This document shows, piece by piece, positions 44,345 to 51,779 of a stretch of DNA of 64,000 nucleotides; positions within the stretch are counted from its first letter, which is position 1; each line of letters starts with the position of its first letter. The position numbers and the translations under genes are program-made. This DNA is from Kocuria sp. (GTDB taxonomy: Bacteria; Actinomycetota; Actinomycetes; Actinomycetales; Micrococcaceae), in NCBI RefSeq assembly GCF_030530945.1, contig NZ_JAUMTZ010000007.1:72906-136905 (forward strand), written 5' to 3'. Below the pieces are notes generated by a model. That model saw nothing but the letters and a program-made list of their open reading frames with translations, had not been told where the DNA came from and did no database searches.

Positions 44345-44680
44345 GTGAGCGATCGCAGCCTCCGGGGAATGCGCCTGGGCTCCCAGTCCATGGAGACCGA
44401 AGCCGGTGTGGAACCCGCCCCGCGTCAGCGCGTGGAGTACCGCACGGCGGACGGCGAGTCAGTGTCCGTGATGTTCGCCGCCGAGGCGGAGATCCCCGCG
44501 GTGTGGACCACCAAGACCGGGCAGGAAGCCATCCTGGTCAACGGTGAGAAGCCCGAGAACCCCAACGAGAAGCACCAGCGCTCCCACTGGGACATGCTGC
44601 TGGAGCGGCGCAGCGTGGAGGAGCTCGAGCAGACCCTGGAGCAGCGGCTGGCCTTCTACAAGGAGCAGCACGCGCTCTGA
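44345..44680 (+). CDS. rbpA: RNA polymerase-binding protein RbpA
   Basis: 111 residues from GTG 44345 with AGGAAGG upstream. RbpA binds RNA polymerase and the principal sigma factor and stabilises open complexes; it is specific to actinobacteria. The N-terminus SLRGMRLGSQSMETE and the central domain, then EKHQRSHWDMLLERRSVEELEQTLEQRL near the C-terminus are typical. The cysteines seen in zinc-binding homologues are absent here; the core reads VEYRTADGESVSVMFAAEAEIP. The upstream frame to 44306 overlaps the hairpin and is rejected. Confidence 0.93.
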   Translation: MSDRSLRGMRLGSQSMETEAGVEPAPRQRVEYRTADGESVSVMFAAEAEIPAVWTTKTGQEAILVNGEKPENPNEKHQRSHWDMLLERRSVEELEQTLEQRLAFYKEQHAL

Positions 44681-44735
44681 GCCCACGGCGCCGCCGCACG
44701 GTCTGCCGATCCGCGCGGCTCCGCGTGCAGCACGA

Positions 44736-44771
44736 ACGAGCGGCCCCCGTCCGAGGACGGGGGCCGCTCGT
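44736..44771. terminator. Bidirectional terminator between rbpA and the mannose synthase gene
   Basis: ACGAGCGGCCCCCGTCC pairs perfectly with GGACGGGGGCCGCTCGT over 17 base pairs with a two-base loop, in the gap between the convergent rbpA (plus) and polyprenol mannose synthase (minus) genes. Very strong stem, no T-run. Confidence 0.8.
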
Positions 44772-44868
44772 CATGTGACGTGTCGGGTCACCTCATGCCC
44801 GGTGGCGGGGCAGAGGGGACAGATACCTCCCGGCTGCGTGGCCCGGGCACCCGCACACCGGGTGGGGG

Positions 44869-45609
44869 TCAGCGGTGCAGGCCGAGCTTCCCGGCGAGGG
44901 TCTGCGCCCGGGCGGTGAGGCCCCAGCGGGCCACGCTCGTGGCGGCCTCCACGGTGACGTCGTTGCTCATCTTGGACACGCCCTCCTCGCGCTCCACGAA
45001 CGTGATGGGGACCTCCACGATCGTGCATCCCAGGCGCTCGGCGCGCCACGCGAGGTCGATCTGGAAGCAGTAGCCGCGGGACTGCACGGAGTCCAGGTCC
45101 AGGGCCCGCAGGGTGGTGTCCCGGTAGGCGCGGAAGCCGCCGGTGATGTCGTGGATGGAGGTGCCCAGCAGGATCCGGGAGTACAGGTTGCCGCCGCGCG
45201 AGATCAGCTGGCGCTGCAGGGGCCAGTTCTCGGTGCGCCCCCCGGGGACGTAGCGGGAGCCGATGGCCATGTCCGCGCCGCGCTCGACCGCGTCCAGCAG
45301 CAGGGGCAGCTGCTCGGGCTGGTGCGAGCAGTCCGCGTCCATCTCCACCAGGACGTCGTAGCCGTGCTCCAGGCCCCATGCGAAGCCCGCGAGGTACGCG
45401 GGGCCGAGGCCCTCCTTGCGCGCCCGGTGCAGCACGTGGATGTTGGTGTCCCGGGCCGCGAAGTCGTCGGCCATGGCGCCGGTGCCGTCGGGGCTGTTGT
45501 CGTCGGCGATCAGGACGTGGGCGTCCGGGACGGCCGCGCGCAGACGCGAGACGACGGTGGGCAACGATTCACGCTCGTTGTACGTGGGGATGATGGTGAG
45601 AACTCGCAC
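44869..45609 (-). CDS. Polyprenol monophosphomannose synthase (DPM1/Ppm1 D2-type)
   Basis: 246 residues from GTG 45609 with AAAGGA upstream. GT2 glycosyltransferase that moves mannose from GDP-mannose to polyprenol phosphate, for mannolipids and glycoproteins. IIPTYNERESL near residues 6-16, ADDNSPDGTG (nucleotide sugar), EMDADCSHQPEQL (DXD-type metal site), GGFRAYR and ITFVEREEGVSKMS (acceptor) are visible. No N-terminal Lnt domain: it is the stand-alone catalytic type, with no membrane domain. Confidence 0.93.
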   Translation of the reverse strand: MRVLTIIPTYNERESLPTVVSRLRAAVPDAHVLIADDNSPDGTGAMADDFAARDTNIHVLHRARKEGLGPAYLAGFAWGLEHGYDVLVEMDADCSHQPEQLPLLLDAVERGADMAIGSRYVPGGRTENWPLQRQLISRGGNLYSRILLGTSIHDITGGFRAYRDTTLRALDLDSVQSRGYCFQIDLAWRAERLGCTIVEVPITFVEREEGVSKMSNDVTVEAATSVARWGLTARAQTLAGKLGLHR

Positions 45610-45752
45610 CGGGGTCCTTTCATGCCATGGGCGGCCGGGCGCCAGGGGCCGGACAGACCACTGGGCGGGCCCGTCCGCCTTCGGACCAGAGAGGACGCGG
45701 GGTCACGCTCTGTTTTCTAAGGACGGATGGACCCACCCGGCAGTAAGCACCC

Positions 45753-45781
45753 AGTCTAACCGCCGCCCTGGCCACGTCCAA
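45753..45781 (-). promoter_or_regulatory. Candidate promoter of the mannose synthase gene
   Basis: On the minus strand TTGGAC, a 17-base spacer and TAGACT. TAGACT fits the actinobacterial -10 pattern and the spacing is ideal; TTGGAC is a weak -35. Transcription would start about 137 bases before the GTG. Confidence 0.45.
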
Positions 45782-45797
45782 CATGGCCGACGCCGCG

Positions 45798-47051
45798 TCA
45801 GGGCCGCGGTGCGGCGCCGCTCACGAGCACCCCGGCCACCACCGTGGCCTCGCAGCGGGGCAGCCGGGCGTCGTCCAGGGCGGGCAGCACGGGGGTCCGC
45901 GCGCGGGGGTCCGTGCTCCACGAGGCCCCGGTCCCCTGGGCCTGCTGGACCACCACGGACTCGGCGTCCCACACCGCGAGGGTGGCCTCGGCGCCGGGCA
46001 CCAGCTGCCCCGCGAGCGAGGGCCCGCCGGGGTGGGCGCGCCACGCCCCGCGGGTCAGCGCCAGGAACGCCGCGCGCGCCGAGGTGCGCATCCGCTCGTC
46101 CGGGGCCTCCAGGGCTGCCTTGACCGCCGTCCAGGGATTGGGGTCGTCGCACAGCAGCGTCACGGGCACCCCGGCGCGGGCGAGCTCGCGCAGCGGCGCC
46201 GCACCCGGGCGGCACGAGACAGTCAGCCCCAGGGTGGCCAGCCGGGCGCACTGCGCGTCGTCCAGCGCGGCCACCTCCACGAGCCGGTGGCCGCGGGCGC
46301 GGAAGGCCCGCTCCCCCGTCTCGGACCGGGCGGCGTCCGCGGCGTCCAGCACCGCGTCGAGGACCTCGGACGACGCCGCCGCGGTGCCGTTTCCCTCTCC
46401 GGTCCCGTGGTCACCGTCCTCCGGCGTGGGCAGCACCAGGACCGCTTGGATCCCGGCGCGCGTGCACGCCACGAGGTGCTGGCGCGCGGCCTCCCGCACC
46501 CCCGTGGGGCCGGGGACGGTGGCGGCGTCGAACCCGAGGGCCGGGGACGGCAGGGTGCTGACGTCGATGTCCGCCCCCTCCACCGCCGCCCTGACGAGCA
46601 CCGGCAGGGGGTGGGCGCCGTCAGCGGCCACGCGCTCGGCGGCGGCCGCGAGGGCGGAGGCGTCCGGACCGAGCAGCTCCACGGCGCCGTAGCCCTGCGC
46701 GGTCCGGGGCAGCCCCGCGAACGGGGAGGCTGCGGCCTGGGCGCCCCCGGGGGTGGTGCCGCCCGTCCCCTCCGCACCGTGGGGCGCAGGGTGGGCCGTC
46801 CCGCCCCCGGCGCGGGAGCTCCGCCCGGGGGCGTGGTGCAGCCGGTGGTGGGCGACGAACGCGGGGGTGACCACCGCGGCGCGCAGGTCCCCTGGGGTGA
46901 CGCCGGGCCCGGCCATGGCGCGGGCGGCGTCGTCCGAGCCCACCCATGCCACGGTGGCGCCCGTCATGAGGATCCCCGTGGCGAACGGGTCCGCCGGTGA
47001 GTACACCGATCCGTTGAGCCACACCCGGGACTCCGGCTGCTTCGTGGTCAC
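45798..47051 (-). CDS. Amidohydrolase-fold protein with a degenerate metal site
   Basis: 417 residues from GTG 47051 with GGAGG upstream. Resembles the YtcJ/amidohydrolase-3 group: N-terminal beta strands, then VVTPAFVAHHRLHH where FVDxHxH is expected, GHRLVEVAAL where the HRxEHxE metal histidine is expected, CDDPNPWTAV where SDSPxxP is usual, and ALTRGAWRAH and WSTDPRARTP near the C-terminus, which are strong family markers. The usual metal histidines appear replaced and an Ala/Gly-rich insert of about 60 residues follows the first motif. It probably folds as this family but is unlikely to be an active metallo-amidohydrolase. Downstream of helY by 35 bases. Confidence 0.7.
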   Translation of the reverse strand: MTTKQPESRVWLNGSVYSPADPFATGILMTGATVAWVGSDDAARAMAGPGVTPGDLRAAVVTPAFVAHHRLHHAPGRSSRAGGGTAHPAPHGAEGTGGTTPGGAQAAASPFAGLPRTAQGYGAVELLGPDASALAAAAERVAADGAHPLPVLVRAAVEGADIDVSTLPSPALGFDAATVPGPTGVREAARQHLVACTRAGIQAVLVLPTPEDGDHGTGEGNGTAAASSEVLDAVLDAADAARSETGERAFRARGHRLVEVAALDDAQCARLATLGLTVSCRPGAAPLRELARAGVPVTLLCDDPNPWTAVKAALEAPDERMRTSARAAFLALTRGAWRAHPGGPSLAGQLVPGAEATLAVWDAESVVVQQAQGTGASWSTDPRARTPVLPALDDARLPRCEATVVAGVLVSGAAPRP

Positions 47052-47086
47052 TGCTCCTCCTTCGTCCCGGCGCGGGCCGGGTGCTC

Positions 47087-49912
47087 CTACTGCTCGAACA
47101 CGCTGTACTCGACCACGCCGCGGCGCACGGCCTGGATGGCCTGGTGGGCGGTCTCGCGCAGGGCCGGGTCCAGCCCGTCCACCCCGCGCAGCTGGTCGAG
47201 CACGTCGATGGTCTGCTTGGCCCACCGCACGAAGTCGCCGGCGGCAAGGTCCGTGCCGGTGAGGGTGCGGGTGAGCGTGGCCCCGCGCGCCCAGCGGTGC
47301 ATGGCCTCCGCGAGGCCCAGCTCCGGTGCGGCCGTGAGCGGGAGCCGGTGCTCGGCCTCCTGTGCCGAGAGCACGGACCAGTTGTGCAGCAGCGTCTGCG
47401 CGGAGGCGTCCATGGGGGCGGTGGGCATCCTGGGCCGCGCCCCCTGGTCCTCGCGGCGCGGCTGGTACACCAGGGCGGTCATCACCCCGGCGAGCCCGGG
47501 GGCGTCCAGCCCGTCCAGGAACCCGTCCCGCAGGCTCAGCGCCAGCAGCAGGTCCCGCTCCCCGTAGAGCCGCCGCAGCTGCTCCCCCGCGGCGGTGGGC
47601 CGCAGGTGGCCGGACTCGTCCGGCTCGAGGTACGCGAAGTGGGTGAGGACCGCGCACACGCGGTCGAACGTGGCGGCGATGCTGCCGGTGCGCCCGGCGA
47701 TCTGCCGACGCAGCCCCTGCGTGTCCTTCTCCAGCTTCCAGGCCCGCTCCGCCCACCGGGCGTGCTGCTCGCGGTCGGAGCAGCCGTGGCACGGGTGGGC
47801 ACGCAGGCGCCGGCGCAGGTCCTCGATCCGGTGGTCGCGGGCGGAGGTGCCCCGGTCGAAGCGGATGGCGCGCCCGCCCGCCCCCTGGCGCGCGGGACGG
47901 TGCTCGCGCAGCGCCGCGCGCACCGTGGCCGCGAGGTCCTTGCGCTCCTGCGGGGCCTTGCCCGAGAAGTTCTTGGGGATCCGGATCCGGGACTCGGGGG
48001 CCAGCGGGCCGTCGAGGTCGTTCACGCCCACCCGGCGAAGCTTCCCGTCCACCGTGAGGATGTGCGGGCGCGGGTCGAAGGGGTGGGTGTCCGCGCGCAG
48101 CACCACGGCCCACCCGGCGTTGCGGCCCTGGGGGATGTCCACGACGTCCCCGGGGAGCAGGTCCTGCAGGGACACCGCGGCGTCGTTGCGCTGGCGGGCG
48201 GTGCGGGACGTGCTCGCGGACTTCTCCTCCCGGGCCAGTTCCCGGCGCAGACCGGCGTACTCGGAGAAGTCCCCCAGGTGGCAGGACATGGCCTCCCGGT
48301 ACGCCTCCAGGGTCTTCTCCTGGGACCGCACGCGCCTGGCCACGCCCACCACGGAGCGGTCCGCCTGGAACTGGGCGAAGGAGGTCTCCAGGATGGCGCG
48401 GGAGCGCCTGGCCCCGAAGCGGGCGATGAGGTTCGTGGACATGTTGTACGTGGGCCGGAAGCTCGAGTTCAGCGGGTAGGTGCGCGTGGAGGCGAGCCCC
48501 GCCACAGCCTGCGGGTTCATGCCGTCGCGCCACAGCACCACCGCGTGGCCCTCCACGTCGATCCCGCGGCGCCCCGCCCTGCCCGTGAGCTGGGTGTACT
48601 CCCCCGGCGTGATGTCCACGCGGGACTCCCCGTTGAACTTGTCCAGGCGTTCGAGCACCACGGAACGGGCGGGCATGTTGATGCCCAGCGCGAGGGTCTC
48701 GGTGGCGAAGACGGCCTTGATCAGACCCTCCGAGAACAGCTGCTCCACCACCTCCTTGAATACCGGGAGCATGCCCGCGTGGTGCGCGGACACCCCGCGG
48801 ACCAGCCCGGCGTACCAGTCCTCGTAGTTCAGGGCCGCGAGGTCCGCGGTGGACATGTGGGCGGTGGCCTCCGCGGCGAACGCCTTGATGGTGCGCTGCT
48901 CCTGGGGCGTGGTCAGCCACAGGTCCGCGGCCACGCACTGGGCCACGGCGGCGTCGCACCCGGCGCGGGAGAAGATGAAGGTGATGGCCGGCAGCAGGGC
49001 CTCGGCGTCCAGGCGGCGCAGCAGGTGGGGGCGCGAGATCCGCTCCTGGTGACCGGTGCGCGGCTCGTGGTGGGCTCCGCCGCGCCGCCGCCCGCGGTGG
49101 CCCGGACCGCGCCCGCCCGAGCGGCCGCCGCGCGGGTGCTGGGAGCGGAACAGGCGCAGCAGCTCGGGGTTGACCGCCGGCTCCTCGCGGTGGCGGTCCG
49201 ACTGGCGCTGGGCGGCCTCCTCCACCGTGGTGTCGTCCAGGAAGAGGTCCAGCAGGCGCGGGCCCACCTGCACGTGCTGCCACAGCGGGACGGGGCGGTG
49301 CTCGGAGACCACCACGTCCGTGCTCCCGCGGACGTCGCCCAGCCACGCGCCGAACTCCTCCGCGTTGGAGACGGTGGCGGAGAGCGAGGCCAGCTGCACG
49401 TACTCCGGCAGGTGGATGATGACCTCCTCCCACACGGCACCGCGGAAGCGGTCCGCGAGGTAGTGCACCTCGTCCATCACCACGAACCCCAGGTTGGCCA
49501 GGGTCGCGGAGCCGCCGTAGATCATGTTGCGCAGCACCTCGGTGGTCATCACCACCACGTCCGCCTCGGGGTTCACGGAAGTGTCCCCGGTGAGCAGACC
49601 CACGCGCTCTGCACCCCACCGGCGGGAGAACTCGTGGAACTTCTGGTTGCTCAGGGCCTTGATGGGCGTGGTGTAGAACGCCTTCTTCCCCTGGCGCAGG
49701 GCCAGGTGGATGGCGAACTCCCCCACCACGGTCTTCCCGGCGCCCGTGGGGGCCGCCACGAGGACACCGCGCCCCTCCTCCAGGGCGCGGCAGCCCTGGG
49801 TCTGGAAGGGGTCGAGGGAGAAGTCGAGGGTGGCCTCGAAGGCCGCGAGCTCGGTGCCCGCGTGGGCCGCGCGCGCCTTGGCGGCAGAGTAGCGTTCGGC
49901 GGGGGAAGACAT
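47087..49912 (-). CDS. helY: Ski2-like DEVH-box RNA helicase HelY
   Basis: 941 residues. Superfamily II helicase: Walker A APTGAGKT near 53-60, FYTTPIKALSNQK, DEVH near 146-149, LSATVSNAEEFGAW, and the C-terminal motifs GINMPARSVV and QLTGRAGRRGID. A basic Gly/Arg/His-rich insert (near 277-295) lies between the two RecA domains. A KOW-like and a helical C-terminal part (DSKA-like DGFLDGLDAPGLAGVMTALVYQ) match Mtr4/Ski2-related RNA helicases. Its precise substrate is unknown. Lies between tatC and the amidohydrolase gene. Confidence 0.93.
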   Translation of the reverse strand: MSSPAERYSAAKARAAHAGTELAAFEATLDFSLDPFQTQGCRALEEGRGVLVAAPTGAGKTVVGEFAIHLALRQGKKAFYTTPIKALSNQKFHEFSRRWGAERVGLLTGDTSVNPEADVVVMTTEVLRNMIYGGSATLANLGFVVMDEVHYLADRFRGAVWEEVIIHLPEYVQLASLSATVSNAEEFGAWLGDVRGSTDVVVSEHRPVPLWQHVQVGPRLLDLFLDDTTVEEAAQRQSDRHREEPAVNPELLRLFRSQHPRGGRSGGRGPGHRGRRRGGAHHEPRTGHQERISRPHLLRRLDAEALLPAITFIFSRAGCDAAVAQCVAADLWLTTPQEQRTIKAFAAEATAHMSTADLAALNYEDWYAGLVRGVSAHHAGMLPVFKEVVEQLFSEGLIKAVFATETLALGINMPARSVVLERLDKFNGESRVDITPGEYTQLTGRAGRRGIDVEGHAVVLWRDGMNPQAVAGLASTRTYPLNSSFRPTYNMSTNLIARFGARRSRAILETSFAQFQADRSVVGVARRVRSQEKTLEAYREAMSCHLGDFSEYAGLRRELAREEKSASTSRTARQRNDAAVSLQDLLPGDVVDIPQGRNAGWAVVLRADTHPFDPRPHILTVDGKLRRVGVNDLDGPLAPESRIRIPKNFSGKAPQERKDLAATVRAALREHRPARQGAGGRAIRFDRGTSARDHRIEDLRRRLRAHPCHGCSDREQHARWAERAWKLEKDTQGLRRQIAGRTGSIAATFDRVCAVLTHFAYLEPDESGHLRPTAAGEQLRRLYGERDLLLALSLRDGFLDGLDAPGLAGVMTALVYQPRREDQGARPRMPTAPMDASAQTLLHNWSVLSAQEAEHRLPLTAAPELGLAEAMHRWARGATLTRTLTGTDLAAGDFVRWAKQTIDVLDQLRGVDGLDPALRETAHQAIQAVRRGVVEYSVFEQ

Positions 49913-49959
49913 GCGGCCAGCCTACGCGGTGGCCCCGACAGCACCCGAAACGCCCGCGG

Positions 49960-50871
49960 CTACTCCCCCGCGGCGGTGCTGCCCATGGAGCGCAGCTGCT
50001 CCGGAGACGTCCCCCGGTCCGCGCTCTCACCCGTGGCGGCGGCCTGGCGGGCCTGCCTCCGAGCGCGACGGCGGTCGAGGTACAGGCACAGACCGGCGGC
50101 CACGAAGAACAGCACGAGCAGGGGAATGGCCAGGTACAGCATGGTCACGGGGTCCGGACCCGGAGCGGCCATCGCGGCGACCACGAGCACGATCACCACC
50201 ACCACGCGCCAGGACCTCAGGATGGTGCGCCCGGACAGCAGCCCCAGCATGTTCAGGCCCACGAGAAGCACGGGCACCACGCACGCGATCCCGAACGTGA
50301 GGATGAGCTGCAGGAAGAAGCGGAGGTAGACGTTCGCCTCCACGAAGTTGGATCCGCCCTCGGGCGTGAACGCGGTCAGCGCGTACACCGCGGCGGGCAG
50401 GGCCGTGACGGCGATGGCGCAGCCGCCCAGGAACAGCGGGATCGCCGCGGCCAGGAAACCCACGGCGTAGCGCCGCTCGTTCTTGTGCAGGGCGGGGGTG
50501 ATGAACGCCCACAGCTGGTAGAGCCACACCGGGGACGCGAAGATCAGCCCCAGCACCACGGCGACCTCCACCATGGTGTTGAAGGAGCCACCCACGGACG
50601 AGTAGTTGATCGTGGCGGTGCGCCCGGACGCCGCGAGGCGCTGCAACGGCTCGGTGATGTACTGCATGAACGGCTCGTACACCATGAAACCGGCCACGGC
50701 ACCGAGCACGGCCGCCACGGCGGACTTGATGAGGCGGTTGCGCAGCTCCCGCAGGTGCTCCCGCAGCGCCATCTGCGCCTGGGGGTTGTTGCGCCGGGCC
50801 GTGGCCTTCTTACGCGCCCGGCGCTGGCCGCGGGCGGATTCCTCGGCGGTGCCGGAGTCCGTGGTGGGCAT
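49960..50871 (-). CDS. tatC: Twin-arginine translocase subunit TatC
   Basis: 303 residues from ATG 50871. Integral membrane receptor of the Tat pathway for folded proteins. Six membrane segments expected; the N-terminal motif ALREHLRELRNRLIKSAVA, EPLQRLA and FITPALHKNERR are typical. A basic N-terminus and Arg/Lys/Gln-rich C-terminus flank the channel region. An earlier ATG at 50904 is in frame but has no good ribosome site. Downstream of tatA, separated by the 50915-50942 hairpin. Confidence 0.96.
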   Translation of the reverse strand: MPTTDSGTAEESARGQRRARKKATARRNNPQAQMALREHLRELRNRLIKSAVAAVLGAVAGFMVYEPFMQYITEPLQRLAASGRTATINYSSVGGSFNTMVEVAVVLGLIFASPVWLYQLWAFITPALHKNERRYAVGFLAAAIPLFLGGCAIAVTALPAAVYALTAFTPEGGSNFVEANVYLRFFLQLILTFGIACVVPVLLVGLNMLGLLSGRTILRSWRVVVVIVLVVAAMAAPGPDPVTMLYLAIPLLVLFFVAAGLCLYLDRRRARRQARQAAATGESADRGTSPEQLRSMGSTAAGE

Positions 50872-50914
50872 GGGTCCCTGACCTCTCTGACATGGGCCGT
50901 GCACCCGTGCGAGC

Positions 50915-50942
50915 GGGGGCCGGACCGAACGGTCCGGCCCCC
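50915..50942 (-). repeat. Hairpin between tatA and tatC
   Basis: GGGGGCCGGACC and GGTCCGGCCCCC form a perfect 12-base-pair stem with a GAAC loop (so a GNRA-like GGAC-type turn), 35 bases past tatA. On the minus strand no T-run follows. It may partly end tatA transcription so TatA exceeds TatC. Confidence 0.5.
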
Positions 50943-50976
50943 GGGTGTCACGCGTGCACCGCTGAACGGGTGCCGA

Positions 50977-51393
50977 TCAGGCGGTGGGGTTCTGGTGCTG
51001 GTCCACCACCGGGACCTGCTGCGGCTGGGCCGCGGGAGCCTGAGCCTGCACCGGGGCCGCCTGAGCGGCACCGGGCTGCACGGTGTTCACCGGCTGAACG
51101 GTGGTGGGCTGCGCCGTGGTGGGCTGGGCGGCGGGCGCCTGGACGGTGGTGGGCTGCGCCGCGGCAGGCTGCGCCGTGGTCCCGGCAACCGGCTGGCCGT
51201 CGGCCACGGGCTGGCCGTTGACCGTGACGGTGGGCTCGTCGTCCTTCTTCATCTCCTTCACCTCGGACTTGAAGATGCGCATGGACTGGCCCAGGCTGCG
51301 GGCCATCCCGGGCAGCTTGGGAGCGCCGAAGAGCAGGAGGATGACCACGAGGATCAAGACGACGGTCAGAGGGCTGTCAAACAAGCGGCCCAT
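50977..51393 (-). CDS. tatA: Twin-arginine translocase subunit TatA
   Basis: 138 residues. One N-terminal membrane helix (SPLTVVLILVVILLLFGAPKL), a hinge, and an amphipathic helix (ARSLGQSMRIFKSEVKEMKK), then a Pro/Gln/Ala/Thr-rich tail of about 85 residues built from repeated AQPTT/VQP units. The helix-hinge-helix core defines TatA. The long repetitive tail is unusual. Starts with AAAGGA upstream. Confidence 0.95.
   Translation of the reverse strand: MGRLFDSPLTVVLILVVILLLFGAPKLPGMARSLGQSMRIFKSEVKEMKKDDEPTVTVNGQPVADGQPVAGTTAQPAAAQPTTVQAPAAQPTTAQPTTVQPVNTVQPGAAQAAPVQAQAPAAQPQQVPVVDQHQNPTA
51098..51160 (-). repeat. Direct repeat within tatA tail
   Basis: An identical 18-base unit (ACGGTGGTGGGCTGCGCC on the plus strand) occurs at 51098-51115 and 51143-51160, encoding AQPTTV/AQPTT units of the disordered tail. 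Probably arose by slippage. Confidence 0.7.
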
Positions 51394-51757
51394 GGCGGAG
51401 TCCTTTCTGTTCGGCCCGGACCAGGTCCCCGTAGCGTTGCGGCAGTCCCTGTGCGTCCTTGCGCTGCATCCGGCGGATGAGCCGGGCCGTCTGTCGTTGG
51501 TCGCGGCCGCTGCGGTAGGCGGCGCGCGTCTCGTTCACCGGGGTGAACATGGCGGGTGGTGCGGGTGTGCGCAGCGGTGCGGGCCGTCCCTCCACGGCCG
51601 CGTTCCACCGGTCGGAGAAGTCGGCGGCGGTGCGCTCGAGGTCGTCCAGGGTGGGCAGCACCTGCCGGGTGAGGGTCCGGTAGAGCAACGCACCCAGGGA
51701 TGCGGCGGCCGCCAGGACCGCGACGGTCCACAGCAGCACCCACATCCACCAGAGCAT
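51377..51757 (-). CDS. Hypothetical single-membrane-segment protein
   Basis: 126 residues from ATG 51757; an earlier in-frame ATG at 51775 would add six. One N-terminal membrane segment (MWVLLWTVAVLAAAASLGALLYRTL) and a helical basic region (RLIRRMQRKDAQGLPQRYGDLVRAEQKG). It lies in the gap between pafBC and tatA and overlaps the tatA start by 17 bases. Not recognised as a known family; similar short helical anchors occur between pafC and tatA in other Micrococcales. Coding is supported by the amphipathic pattern. Confidence 0.6.
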   Translation of the reverse strand: MLWWMWVLLWTVAVLAAAASLGALLYRTLTRQVLPTLDDLERTAADFSDRWNAAVEGRPAPLRTPAPPAMFTPVNETRAAYRSGRDQRQTARLIRRMQRKDAQGLPQRYGDLVRAEQKGLRHGPLV

Positions 51758-51779
51758 GTGCCCCAGTATAGGCATCCCC

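Noticed and set aside
45798..50030. 1,410-codon minus-strand frame joining the amidohydrolase gene to a long upstream frame.
   Set aside because: The upstream part overlaps helY in another frame. GTG 47051 with its ribosome site marks the real start.
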